Shown piece by piece: positions 35,131-46,551 of a DNA stretch of 64,000 nt. Positions within the stretch are counted from its first letter, which is position 1, and each line of letters starts with the position of its first letter. Source of the stretch: Bactericera cockerelli (taxonomy: Eukaryota > Arthropoda > Insecta > Hemiptera > Triozidae); contig CM044955.1 of NCBI GenBank assembly GCA_024516035.1, positions 54,089,257-54,153,256 of the forward strand, in the 5' to 3' direction. The translations under genes were made by a program, and so were the position numbers. The notes below the pieces were generated by a model. It was not told the origin of the DNA and did not search any database. It worked only from the letters and a program-made list of their open reading frames with translations.

Positions 35131-35222
35131 AAATAAGCTCGAAACAGCTGTCCAGGTATGTTCTGATATTCATGTACATCTAGTACAACTTCTCACTTTT
35201 CTGTTTATACCAATATACCGAG
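35131..35222 (-). repeat. dispersed repeat H
   Basis: GCTCGAAACAGCTGTCCAGG, GTTCTGATATTCATGTACAT, CTAGTACAACTTCTCACTTT. Confidence 0.75.
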
Positions 35223-35816
35223 GTACCTTAAATAGTTTTCTGATTTATAGGTAAATTACTATTAAAAAAATCAAGATTGGAAAAAATGAGTTAAGTTCTT
35301 ATGAAAAAATAAAAATGATTTTTTTAATATAAGAAATAAAAAATATTAGATAGTTTTCATGAAACTATGTACGTCTCGAGTTCATTGTTAGGGAGGAAAG
35401 TTTGACTGAAGAGAAATCTGTGACCAAGAGTTGACTTCATCATATTCAATTTCAAATAATAAAAATTAATTAAACTGTAAGACCAATTCTTGTAGTGTAA
35501 TCTCAATTATAAACAGAAAGAAAATGATAGAGAATGTCAAGTGAAAGTGTCAGTAAGGAAATAATCATCAGATCATCACATATTATGTTTACAACATCTT
35601 ATTAAAAGATCAATTTTAATCTTGCTACCTACAATAAGTCTTAAACAACTAAAATAGCTACAAAAAATGGTCAAATGTTTTGCAACAGAAAAATTTAAAA
35701 TACAGACTACAAAAGTTAAGAGGAAGTTTAAAATAAAAAATAGAACCATTCATGAAAATTATGAAAGCATGTCAAGACAATATCAAGAAAATAAAAATAC
35801 CAATTAGAAAAATAAT

Positions 35817-35822
35817 TTTATT
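35817..35822 (-). terminator. polyadenylation signal of the RAVER1-like gene
   Basis: AATAAA on the minus strand, about 95 bases past the TGA at 35918. It is the first canonical signal downstream of the gene, so a short 3' UTR is likely. No poly-A stretch follows, which gives no direct support for a recent retrocopy. Confidence 0.6.
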
Positions 35823-35917
35823 AGTTTAAACAAATGTCCAAAAGTGAACAACTTGTCAATTGTGCAGTCTTCGGAAAATTTCAAAACATTGGACAGAGAT
35901 CCACAGTGGGTGAGGAA

Positions 35918-37871
35918 TCAGTTGGACTTCTTGCGCTTAAAGTAGGAATCAGCATAGTGGCCACCGGGGACCCTGGGAGTGTTGGCCGATGTAGTTGCCC
36001 TCAGGACTGGCTTCAGGAGAGATAGGAAGGTGCCTCTTCTGACCAATAGGAGTGGAGAGGACACTGGAAGTGACAGGGAGGGGAGGGGGAGGTGAAGTCC
36101 ACACAGGGGCCCCAGGCTGGGGGTTGAAGTGGGCAATGGACTGGGTGGAGGAGGGAAGGAGAGAGGGGGGAGGTGTGGACCACCCAGGGAATGGGGACTT
36201 CATGTCTAGGAAGTTCATGGGGGGAGGAGGGGGAGGGTTAGGAACAGTCAGGTTGGCCAAGAGGGGATGCACCCACTGAGGGTCCAGGTTGGCCATGGTT
36301 GGGAACATGTAAGGAACTGTTGTGGGAGGCAACCCAGCCAGGAGTTGCTCAACATTCTGTGGATTCGCCAAGATGTTGAGAATGTTCTGTTGGAGATCAA
36401 GGGAGAGGTTTGGGTCAAGATACGGGTTAGGAGGAAGCCCGTAGGTAGGAGGAGGACAGAGGAGACTGTTCCAAAAGGCTTGAGTAGCAAGCATGTTGTC
36501 CTCCAGGGTAGGAGGGGCAGCCTCACCCACTGGAGGACTTGTGTTGAGGCCAGGATGTGTGGGCTTCATGAAAGGGGCATGGATTCTGTTCTCCAGGAGC
36601 AGGTGGGAGGGGGGAGGGGGTAACACAGGTGGCAATGATATTTTGTGATCATCAGATTGGTATGGAGGAGGAGGGGGACCATTGGGAAGGGGGATCTTGT
36701 CTTCCTGAGACCCAGTGGAGCCAGGACCTTTCTTAGTAGTGTAGCTGTCTTCATGAGACTGCTGGATTTGATCTAGGATTATTTTCTGAAGATTTTGAGC
36801 AAATATAGGATTCTGTTTGGATAAATTCTGAAGAGATTGCACAATAACTTGGCCACTGGGATCGGGTAGAAGACCCAATGACTTCCCTTTGGAAGGAATG
36901 TCATTCAAAAGTTTCAAATACAAGTTGATGGCACGGACACCAGGAATATAGTAAGTAACCCTCATAGGTCTACCACGTAACTTATAGCTATTTAAATTCA
37001 CCTGAGCTGTCTCGGCGTCCTCGGCACAACTAAACTCAACAAGACCCCAGTCTTGAGGACACCCATTCTTCAGAGCAATCTGACAGTAAGGCGGGTTCTG
37101 GTATGTAGAGAAGATTTTCCTGAACTCAGTCATATCCCTGAAGTCCTTGGGCAAGTTATCAACATAAAGGCACTTAGAATGAAGAGATTCAAATGTAACA
37201 TGGTTGTGGTTTAACCAATCACAGATAATACTCACTCCTCTGATGTTCTTGCCATCCAGGTAGTTCTTGGCTGCAATCCCAATCTCCTTGGTCTTGTACT
37301 CCACAAACCCATAGCCTTTATTCTCTCCTGTTTTCTCACTGATCATTAGGAAACAGGTTTTCACCACACCATACTGTTCAACAAGTGCTTTGAACTCCTG
37401 TTCGTTTAAGCTGAGAGGGAGTCTCCCAACACACAGGATATTGTCAGAGGGGGTGGGCATCACAGGGACGCGTTGGCCTCGCAAGGTGAATACTCTGTCT
37501 TTGTCCCAGTCATCCAGCATCTCCGGGTCCTCTAGTGTGGCCCTAGCACTGCTGGAGCCCTGTGGGTTGCTGTCAATGTGCACACACTGCACTGGCAGAT
37601 CAGACAGCAACTCACAGATCTCTGTCTCTGTGACATCCCGGGGCAGGTGCTTGATGTGCAGCTGTCTCCCGGCATGAAACTTGCTCTTCGCGTTCAACAC
37701 CTTCTTCTTTATCTTCTCCTCTGGCGTGTCCTCCCAGAAGCCATCGGTAGAGGCTGTCGTTAAGATCTGAGCACAGTTCCAGTACTTGGCTTTCTCATTG
37801 GTTTTGATGATGGAAGAAAACTTGGAGCCGGGAGGATTGTTGAAAGATGTCTCCGCGTACCCAGCAGCCAT
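35918..37871 (-). CDS. RAVER1: RAVER1-like ribonucleoprotein PTB-binding protein; frameshift near the C-terminus
   Basis: Seen: one intronless open frame starts at the ATG at 37871-37869 and runs to an in-frame TGA at 35949 (640 aa). The frame stays open seven codons further upstream, but only from a GTG, so the ATG of MAAGYAETSF is the sensible eukaryotic start. Three RRMs are visible, at about residues 70-138 (RNP2-like LHIKHL), 144-219 (RNP2 ILCVGRLPL, RNP1 KGYGFVEY) and 233-309 (RNP2 CLYVDNLP, RNP1-like DWGLVEFS). A GKSLGLLPDP segment and a long proline-rich tail follow. Just after SPEGNYIGQHSQGP the frame runs into RWPLC and stop. One base over, the other frame reads GGHYADSYFKRKKSN and stops at 35918. 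That sequence matches the tail of vertebrate RAVER1 as I recall it, so an extra base in the G run at 35966-35969 is likely, giving about 650 aa if ignored. Known: raver proteins are nuclear co-regulators of PTB-dependent splicing and bind vinculin/alpha-actinin in vertebrates. I did not find a canonical PTB-binding SLLGxxP motif. A polyadenylation signal lies at 35817-35822. Confidence 0.93.
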
Positions 37872-37899
37872 GACAAAGAACTTGAGAAACACTCAACAC

Positions 37900-38200
37900 A
37901 AAGACATGAATTACTCGAGAGTCAACAAGTATCTCATTCTACAAACACTTCAAGTTAATTTAATTATAAAAATGTTATCACAGCATATTTGGTTAAAATA
38001 ATTATTAATTGTATAAGTTATTAATTTAAAAAACACTGCAATCACGTTAAATATTTCTATTAAAAAATAATTCAAATTCAAAATTTCAAATTCTCAAACA
38101 CGAGACGAATAGCATGTCGTTACGAATTGGCGTCCCTCAAATGAACTGAGAGAGAAAGAGAAACACACAAAGCATGCTATGGCCTTGCAGCGTTGCCGCA
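37900..38200 (-). promoter_or_regulatory. probable 5' UTR/promoter region of the RAVER1-like gene
   Basis: This is the sequence just upstream of the ATG. There is no TATA box at a usual spacing, no SINE and no other frame. Placement is by position only. Confidence 0.3.
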
Positions 38201-38932
38201 TCTTCTTCTTACCCTCAAGTTCATTGTTCCTAAATATTTAACCCTCTTAAAATCCTCTCCCCTACCCATTTGTTTTAAACAAAGAAAGAACAGGAATTTT
38301 TTAGAGAAACACGGTTTTACTTTCTTATTTTCTCTATGTTCTTTATTTTTGGGTTTCTCAAGCAGACACTCTTATTAGAGAATTTAAAGAGTCTCTTCAC
38401 TGTTTATTATTTCAGGTCAAAAATACTCAAAGAGTGAATCTGTTAATTAGAGTATCCTACCAGTCAATTCTTTTATGTAAACTCGAATGAATTAAACAAT
38501 AAAGTTAAAAATCATGTCTTTTGGAAAACACATCGGTAATTTTAATTTAGGTAGAAAAAAAATAAGTGTAAACACTGCCGCAATTCAATTGAAAAATCAA
38601 ACTTATCATTATCTCCTCAGTTGATTTTCTTCGCGATCACAAATGATTCGCGTATTTCGCGGCGGTTACTCCCACCACTACTCAAACACAAATCGAACGA
38701 GGCAAGAGGAGGAGAAGAAAGAGAGGAACAAAGTAGAGAAAGAGAAAATGAAGAAGAGAAATAAGTAGAGAAAAATGAGATGAAGAAGTGAAATAAGAAG
38801 AGAAAAACAAGATGAAGGAGAGAAAGATACGATGAAAATGAGAGAAAAAGAATATAGGTACCTTTTTTAATCAAACAGGCACTTTATTTACAACAAATAA
38901 AGAAAGAGTAGCAACAAAATAAGGGTTCAATG

Positions 38933-39110
38933 GAAGGGCTGGCCATAGGCAATGATCCCGTACGTCTTTTAGTTGGGACATGCGTATTTATTTTACTTTT
39001 TCTCTTTTTTTGTGCAATACCTACTACTTATCTATTTGTTTACAACCGATTTCATTTGTACGTAAATGTAAAATTATGTCTTAATACAATTTGTAAACGG
39101 AAAAAGAAAC
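38933..39110 (+). mobile_element. diverged LINE 3'-end copy
   Basis: GGAAGGGCTGGCCATAGGCA then ATGATCCCGTACGTCTTTTA, a T-rich run and an A-rich end match the layout of the copy at 31397 with many substitutions. Confidence 0.4.
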
Positions 39111-39493
39111 AGAAGAGTAGAATGGAAGAGAAGAATTGAATTGAATATTTTAACTTATTTGTACAAGAAAAAACATACAATACTTGTGATTCTTGTGAAA
39201 GGAAGAAAGAAGAAAAAGAAGATGAAGAATAAGTAGAAGAAGGAAGAGGAAATGAAGAAGAAGAAACAGGTCAGACCAGTTCATTGGCACTAAGGCGAAT
39301 CCTCTGTGGAGTTGCGAGTCCCGTAGTCTTGTTGAATTCGCGCTTGAAGTAAGAATACGTACTATGGTGCGCAGTCGTTGACTTAGCCAGTAGTCATTAT
39401 GTTGAGCTCTCCTCTGGTGGTAACCATTGTGATGGAATTAGCATACGAGACTCCGAAATTTGCAGTGATAGCCGCCAATTTTCCAGCTACCAT

Positions 39494-39655
39494 GGCAGTG
39501 TCGATGGCTCGTTGAATACAGCAGTACTTGTTCTGTCACTGAAGTGAAGTAACGTTAAACGAGGTCAGGACTTGGTGGTTGACCACTCAAATTCAAATCC
39601 TCGTGATACTGTTTATTCCCGAACCACCCAGGCTGGGTGGGACTTGAGATTAAAA
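39494..39655 (+). mobile_element. 5S-derived SINE (family A), old copy
   Basis: GGCAGTGTCGATGGCTCGTT, GAGGTCAGGACTTGG and CACCCAGGCTGGGTGGG are recognisable with many changes. The 3' half is lost. Confidence 0.7.
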
Positions 39656-40441
39656 TCGGACGATCAAACTACTAAAAACGGTCTAGTCTTGGTTTACCTA
39701 TGAAATATGAGACCTGTTTGACTGCTAAAGTAAAGCGACTTTTGAATATTTCTCCGGCAGTAAAAAAAGCTGTATTCTATGATCTTCATTAATTTTCCAA
39801 GAATCGTTCTCCCATTGCTCAGAACTTGATTATTCTCACAGACCAGCGAACACGACTACTGCGGTGGATATTTTTCTTATTTATTCAAACAGAATAATAA
39901 TATCAAAATGATTATGATAATGATAATAAATTAATAATTAAAATGGCGAGGAAACTATTCCAGAGGGAGGTCATCAACCCGCAACCAAGCGCTTGCCATG
40001 CTCGCGAACTTGGTTACTCTTGCGGTCTGGTGCTAAGTTGTCAGTTTTTGCGATCATTGCGAAGACAGCATGCGGATACCTACTGTGGATACAAGTCTTG
40101 ATGGTCTTGTGGTATGATTGGTATGATGGACTCCAGTTTGGTAACTCAGGTGGTATTCCGTGATCATTTTGTTTTACTTGTTGTAATATTCAAGGTTAAT
40201 ATCTTTGCGATACATAACACAAATCTCAAGGGTGAGCGGGTTCGTATCCTTGAGGTCGGTGCTTCGAGTCCCGAGCATCGAAAAGATTGGTGATTTTCAG
40301 GAGAATCAGATGGTATTATGTGGACCGCGGTAGCTTAATCAATGAAATAGTGTTTTACTAGTAACCACATGTAACTCGTAACTACACCAACATCACTTGT
40401 GAAGAGTTCGTGGGACATCACTCTGTCTTGTGATAGATAGA

Positions 40442-40648
40442 AGTCAAGTGGTTAAGGCGCTAGTCTGGTAATCTAGGTAGCGTAGGGATCCGTTGGTTTG
40501 AATCCCACCCAGTGCATGAATTTTTCCTCATTAATTTGAGTTTGTGACCACATAATAATAAGACTCTGAGGGTTAGGTGGTAGAAAATGCTGTGAGCGTT
40601 AACCTCGCCTGGTGGTAACCTTCCACTAAAGAAGAGTATTATTATTTT
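40442..40648 (+). mobile_element. tRNA-derived SINE, family C
   Basis: AGTCAAGTGGTTAAGGCGCT to CTTCCACTAAAG and ATT run; close to the 16403 copy. Confidence 0.9.
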
Positions 40649-41425
40649 TATAAAGATCATCTCCCACGGGATACCGGGCTTTGTAATTTTACTTCTGAAT
40701 TCATGTCCAATGCCTACTTCTTATCTCTTCTGAAAAGAAAACAGACACTTTGAATTTCTTCTCCAAAGCATCCTCCGCAAATCCTTGACTCTCCGAATCC
40801 CCGTCACCTACTGGGCAGTCTGACACAGTGAATCTGTACACCTTGTACTGTTGTGTTTAAAAAGTGTGGGTCGGCCGGTTTTGAACCCACCGGTCGTATC
40901 TATAGTTTTCTACTAGAATCTCTCCGAGAAAAGTGGAGACACTCAGGTTAAGGTCATGTCTTCGTATTCTCGGAATTGCTGCTCATAGTACATTAGCATA
41001 AATAAATATGTGGAATACATAAATGTATCTATATAGTTACCATTTGTATAGTTTGTGAACTTTAGGCTGACAGAATCAGCATAATGTAGGTAATTGTAAT
41101 ATTCACTATGGTCGTAAACGATAAAATCAACTAATTAAATTAATACTCTTGCTGATAATTGGGATTGTAATAGGGACAAGGTAACTCTACCTATACAGAC
41201 GTATCATCATAAATTTAAACATAAAAAAATCGACTAATTGGTTTTTCGGCTATAATTTAATGCCTGCCGGTAGCACAGGAGTTTGGATCTGGTATCTTTC
41301 TATACATATTATATTAATTTTAGGTCCTGAAACACAAATCAGGTTTCTGAGAGCAGAGAATAATACGTATGTAATTTTCACTGGACAAAATTGACTTTGA
41401 CAACAACAAAAAAGGCTCCCTTGTA

Positions 41426-42112
41426 CAGGGTGGCGCAGTGCGCATGACCACTTTTGAAATTGTTGCCATGCGTTTAATATTTGAGTTAAGATATTGAAAT
41501 AAAAAGTATTTTGTAGAAAAAATGTGGAAGTTTATTTTACAAGAGTCAATTCTTGACGTATGAGAGATGATATTCGACAAATGACGTCTTTGTCGAGTTA
41601 CGCATTCTTCGAGACGCTCCCTGAAGTTGTGCATCACGTTCACCAACTTTTCGTCAGCAATCCGAGCGATTTCACGGCGGATAGAGTCCTTCAGGTCAGC
41701 AAGGGTACGAGGTTCGTCGACAAAATCTTTGGCCTTTAGATATCCCCATACAAAAAAATCACACGGAGTGAGGTCGGGTGAGCGTGGCGGCCACAGCACG
41801 TCACCATTCCGGGAAATCACTCGACCGGGAAAAATTTGACGCACACGATCCATGGACACTCTTGTCCATGGATCGTGGATTCCTGAGGAGATGTTGGTGA
41901 ACGTGATGCACAACTTTAGCGAGCGTCTCGAAGAATGTAAGTCGACAAGTACGTCATTTGTCGGACATCATGTTTCATACGTCAAGAATTGACTCATGTA
42001 AAATAAACTTCCACATTTTTTCTACAAAATACTTTTTATTTCAATATCTTATCTCAAATATTAAAAGCATGGTAACAATTTCAAATGTGGTCATGCGCAC
42101 TGCGCCACCCTG
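41426..42112 (-). mobile_element. foldback mariner-like element with roughly 220-bp inverted arms
   Basis: TIRs (CAGGGTGGCGCAGTGCGCAT) are flanked by TA at 41424-41425 and 42113-42114. The inverted repeat extends far beyond a normal TIR: 41426-41645 is inversely repeated at about 41890-42112, including transposase coding sequence. A short hairpin lies between the arms (41845-41878, CACGATCCATGGACA and its complement). The minus strand left of the hairpin encodes a transposase C-terminus, WPPRSPDLTPCDFFVWGYLK. The element is one 3' end joined head-to-head with a second copy of itself. Confidence 0.9.
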
Positions 42113-42354
42113 TACATTCCTCCGAAATAAATACGTTATTACAGGGTACCTCCTACAGATATCTCCACAATACTCCACAAATCCACATGCCAACCCAAAC
42201 TCAACATACTATAAATACGTTAAGCTGTAAATTAAGCTTCCAATAAACATGTACTTTGGCAACTGTTCTAGCATGGACATTGCCTTCCTTCTATGTGGAA
42301 AGCGTTCGACTGGTCATGTCTGTATTCAATTTATCTCCTTGCTTAACATTGACA

Positions 42355-42640
42355 CTTGAAACCTTTGCCAAGAATTTAAGATTGAATTGACCCTACTATC
42401 ACTGGCAATCCAGACGCAGCTAGTGCGTCTGGCCAAGTTCAACTCATAGTAAGTGAAATCACACGAAATGTTTTATTGTGATTTCATCTCTTCTTATAAC
42501 ATTGAATATAATATATATTATGTTAGAGCGCTTGCCAATTACTTTAGATTAAACTGACCCAACTATCTTTTGGCAACATAGACGTAGGCAATGCGTCTGA
42601 CCAAGTTCCAGCTTTATTTATAGTGTGTTAGTTTAGTTAA
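42355..42640 (+). repeat. diverged direct repeat, about 175 bp apart
   Basis: TTGCCAA--A-TTTA-GATT, GACCC-ACTATC, CAGACGCA/ATAGACGTA, AGTGCGTCTGGCCAAGTTC occur at 42365-42442 and 42531-42615. Confidence 0.7.
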
Positions 42641-43011
42641 ATCTAACTTAAATTTAACTACTCCTAAGACTTTGACTGTGTCTCGGTCAATTTTTCGAGT
42701 TGAGGAACTTGGCATTTGTTTTTACACTAAAGTATGTGATGGACACACTTTACATGGCTTAGGTACCTTACTTGTTTTAAGTCTGTATATTATAGATAGG
42801 TACTGTATTTGGAGTAACACAAGAAAGGACCTCAGTCCAAAGACTCAAGATAGGCGAGGAGAGTCGAAGAAAAAGTGAGGCCATTTCCAGCATGTACCTA
42901 AGCCGCTTGTATTAGAAAAAGTAAAGACAACTAAATTTCTTCTTAGAGGACATGTTCGATATTTTATTTCCAGGGCTATTAGTACGTTTTAACCATAAAG
43001 AAATCGGATGA

Positions 43012-43120
43012 CGTTTCTTAATGGCTCAAGCGTTAAGGCAGCGAGCTCTTTATCTGGAGGTCGGTGGTGCGAGTCCCTAGCATGGGGAATTATAGTAAGG
43101 CTGGTTTGTGACGCTTGCGA
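43012..43120 (+). mobile_element. E-related tRNA SINE, diverged
   Basis: CTCAAGCGTTAAGGCAGCGA then CTGGAGGTCGGTGGTGCGAG and TGACGCTTGCGATTAC. Confidence 0.6.
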
Positions 43121-43190
43121 TTACAACAAAATATGACACAACAAGTATCAAGTACTTGTTATCCACATTCCACAGTGCAAGTTAAAAATC

Positions 43191-43350
43191 GACCTCAGTA
43201 ATGTAGCTTGATCGATAAGGCGGCAGATTTGTAATCTTTGTTCGATTTAATTTGTTGCGGCGGATTTGTTCAAGTCCAAATTTGAGCAAATATTTAGTAA
43301 AGTGAGTTTGAGTGTTGTTTGTGATATCACGATTGTGATTAGAACAGATG
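43191..43350 (+). mobile_element. family E SINE with a small internal duplication
   Basis: GACCTCAGTAATGTAGCTTG, GATCGATAAGGCGGCAGATT, then a repeated GGCGGATTTGTTCAAG and AGTGAGTTTGAGTGTT. Confidence 0.7.
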
Positions 43351-44254
43351 TGGTAACTAACTTTAATTCTAGTAAACATTGAGAGAATAAAAATTAATGT
43401 TCTCCAAAAATGAAAACATATTTTTAATTTTGGAACAACGCTAAAATTAGTAACTGCTATTGTTAGTTATTATATGAATGTTTTATAATTATTGGATGTA
43501 TTGCCAAATCTATCCTTAGATTATCTTTGGCGGGCTCTAGATCAAGGTTATCTATCTCAAACCGGTTGATTATATTAGTTGGACTATGTGTACCAACTCT
43601 GTTATAGTATGTATAAAATTATGTATGGTGGTACTCATTTAATAATCCTATGAATACAAATAGATAATTTTTAATCGAGCATTATTTGTTATTTGGCAGT
43701 CGTTTTTATGTACCTACAGACTATGTAAGTGTGTAGACTGTGTACGTATAGACGTATACCTCCTACGAGTCTACGAGTATTTTTTACAACGATACTGAAT
43801 TCAAACTAAGGCACGGCAACAAACTGTAGATACGAGTATTTGCCTACAACAATGACATATTAATTGAGGGAGGGTTAATTTTTTTTGAAATTCTGTGGGG
43901 TTTGACTTTCAGAATGACAACATTCTGAAATTCATCAGTTTTAAGTTAATTGATTCCGTACCTTTGATTGAAGCAGGTAGGTCGCCACTGGTTTAAGTAT
44001 TTATACCTGGCAACCCTGTAAAACGGTTTTTTTGAACGGCTTGCGCTCTCTAGCGTCATACTGAAGAAATTTTTCAAAAAGTTTTCAATTCCGAGTAGGT
44101 TAATCGCTCAGGGTGTGTTAGATTTTTTTTTAAAAAGTGAGGCTTTTAAGTTCTGTTTTGCATAGATTTAAATCCATGGTTTTAAGCTGAAGAAAGTACG
44201 AGTACCTACCTACCCACTACTGTATTTGATCTAATCCGAGAAAATGTTTTTACT

Positions 44255-44660
44255 CTTATCTTATAAGGAGTATTGTATTCGTCGAATATTGACGTACCCA
44301 CTTTTCACATTCGGACTATCATAGCCTCAGATACGAAAAAAGTTGTTTTCAGCATTGTCGTCAGGTTGAATTTGTTGAATTTGGTTATGCAAAAAGCAGA
44401 ACCACAAACGCTAAATTGCCAACATTTGGGTAAAAGCCAACGAACACGAAAGAATAAACTTTTTTAATTCGCCGCAAAATGGGACCGCAGGGTCAAATAT
44501 TGGCCGACAACGACTAAATGAGTTACAATAATGTAATAAATAATAAGTACAATAATAAGTTAGATCAGAAGCATTTTCGCTTTTAAGAAACTCAGAAAGC
44601 GTCACTCTAAAATCCATTTTTTTGTACGTCAATTTGTTCTTCATGGAATAGGTTTTTGGA
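44255..44660 (+). mobile_element. hairpin-headed repeat, diverged copy
   Basis: AGTATTGTATTCGTCGAATA, ACGTACCCACTTTTCACATT, ATAGCCTCAGATAC and a later GGACCGCAGGGTCAAATATT align with the copy at 63192. The microsatellite part is missing. Confidence 0.5.
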
Positions 44661-45119
44661 GAGTGCTGTATCTGCAGTTGAGGAGATTTTGAATTATTAT
44701 AGTGGGAAAATAAACTTTTTACAATAGTTTATTGTATACAATAATGCTAACTCGTTCACAATATGTACATAAATATGTACAATATTATTCAGTTAGTAAT
44801 AAATGTTTCATGTTTCTGGGCTTACCAGAAACTCCAAAAGGACTTCTCAAAAACCAAATAATTTACTTTGTACCGTCAAATTTCTTCCTTCATAGAATAG
44901 TGTTACAACTCAGAAGAGTGCAGTTACGCAGTTGAATGGGAGACTTTAGGAATTATTTATGAGAGCGAGAAATCTTTGTGGAACCAAAGGCCTTCTTTTG
45001 AAGCCTTACTTTTTTATTAGGAGTAAAATACTCTTAACTCCTTCAAGAATGTAAACAATCAAATAAGAGCGCCAAAATTTCATTTTCTTGTTGTAAATAT
45101 AATATTTTTTTTTACATTT

Positions 45120-45255
45120 GGCCCAACCGCAACCGCCCAACCCAGGCTTGGTGAGGTTAATGTGAGTATTAGATACATTTCATGAGTTTCCTGCAAATGG
45201 AGAGTAACACCCCCGTCTCGAGATGCCCTAGCTGTTGAATGGAAGTAAAACCCCA
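45120..45255 (+). mobile_element. 5S SINE family A, tail fragment
   Basis: CCCAGGCTTGGTGAGGTTAA, GAGTTTCCTGCAAATGGAGA and GTAAAACCCCA match the tail. Confidence 0.65.
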
Positions 45256-45369
45256 TAGTTAATAATATCATCTTTTATCTTGTAGTAGGTATCACAATAT
45301 TATTAATGAATTAATGATTATAATGATCTTAGTATCATACTATAAGATAATTAAGCTATAAATGATAAA

Positions 45370-45433
45370 ATGAAAGTTCAACACCTCTTTGGATTCCTTA
45401 TTCTCTTACAGATCGGATACATGTATCGGTCAG
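45370..45433 (+). CDS. exon 1 of an unrecognised small membrane-protein gene
   Basis: The ATG at 45370 opens a hydrophobic stretch (MKVQHLFGFLILLQIGYMY) that ends at a good splice donor, AG|GTAAGT, at 45434, leaving the frame in phase 1. That phase fits exon 2 at 46552 and exon 3 at 47133, giving 336 coding bases, 111 aa plus stop. A caution is that the bases before ATCGG at 45412 (TTCTCTTACAG) also look like a splice acceptor. This could therefore be a 22-base internal microexon (45412-45433), with the true first exon further upstream or outside the window. I do not recognise the protein. Confidence 0.5.
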
Positions 45434-45789
45434 GTAAGTTTCTTTTGGTATTACAAATAAGTTGGAGACTCAGAGAAGTGGTGAAGTTTGTTGTAGCCAT
45501 TGCAAGGAATGATGAACTGAGATAAAAAATCTATTTCCTGTTCTGTTTTTTTGCTGGAGCTAAAACCGGGTTGTTCCCATTATTTTAATAGAAGACCTAC
45601 CAAATATTACTTACAAGATGTTTAATCTAGGCAACTGAAGAGCCGTTCAAGGGGACAACTACCAATTGGAAATTCAGAGTAATCCCAAATCTCCGTTCAA
45701 CCATCAACAACGCACTCTTTTTTTTTTTTTTTTTTTTTTAAAGATGAGTGTTCACAGCCTTTTTTATTCGTAGCATGAAACAGACTACT

Positions 45790-46012
45790 GTAACGCTTGT
45801 GTCTGTGTTGTAGCCTGCCCATCCCGTAGTACTCCCCTCTGATGGGCAAGAAATGACCAATACTTCCCATTTAGTGCTGGGTCAACACGACGCACCGGAA
45901 GGTATCCCTTACAAACATGTAACCAAATTAAGATACAAATTTGTCGCACGGGATCGAACCGGACCTTCCGCATGGCAAGGAGAGCTTAACACTGAGCTAA
46001 TCGTGCGCTTAT
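45790..46012 (-). mobile_element. tRNA-derived SINE, family G
   Basis: Minus strand: GCGCACGATTAGCTCAGTGT and GGTCCGGTTCGATCCCGTGC make a tRNA-like head. A unique body follows. Antisense inside intron 1 of the small spliced gene. Confidence 0.65.
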
Positions 46013-46176
46013 TGGTTTATTGAATGCAATGACTAATGAGAATGAGTTGTGTGACAGTTGAAAAGAAGATTTGGGGATTATGAGAGTGGTTTCTGAAATG
46101 AGGGCCAGGTTACCTCTCAGTGCAAGTTGAGGGTGCTACCCACTTGGCCATGGTGACTTCTCAATTTTATCATGCA

Positions 46177-46366
46177 TTGGTGATCAATTGGTTATAGTGC
46201 GAGTCTGTTGATCCAGCTAGTGTAGAAATCTATTGCTTTGAATAACACCCAATGCTTGAAATCATCCTCATTTTTTGAGACTTACCACAAATAACAAGCA
46301 AACAACTACTGGAAAAGGGACTCTTTAGTCCTGATAGGGCAGTATAAATATGTGTATATTATTCAT
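46177..46366 (+). mobile_element. chimeric SINE: C-type head, B-type tail
   Basis: Head GATCAATTGGTTATAGTGCG...GATCCAGCTAGTGTAG resembles C. The tail GGGACTCTTTAGTCCTGATA and GGGCAGTATAAATATG resembles B. Located in intron 1 of the small spliced gene. Confidence 0.55.
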
Positions 46367-46551
46367 ATTACAGCCTTCCCTCTCAGAGCCTAACCTTGAC
46401 ATTGAATATAAGGGCGGAATTAATAGACATATTTGTAATACCTCTGTGGCGCTAAGTCACGAATTGCATACTGTGTAAGATAGGGAAACCGACACTTAGC
46501 AGTGACTTGTGATGTAGAATTTGTCTATTAATTTTGCCCTAAATGTTCCAG

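Larger units (their letters stand above)
31985..35815. other. AT-rich region downstream of the RAVER1-like gene
   Basis: Apart from the MITE, the C SINEs, the 115-bp duplication and repeat H, no gene or RNA signal seen. Confidence 0.5.
38201..41423. other. non-coding upstream of the RAVER1-like gene
   Basis: GA-rich stretch 38700-38850, LINE tail, one 5S SINE, one C SINE and an E scrap at 40243. Nothing else. Confidence 0.5.
42641..45110. other. non-coding with E SINEs and a hairpin-headed repeat
   Basis: No gene recognised outside the repeats listed. Confidence 0.5.

Noticed and set aside
37872..37892. Seven extra N-terminal residues on the RAVER1-like protein
   Set aside because: They need a GTG start; the ATG at 37871 is next in frame and suits a eukaryote.
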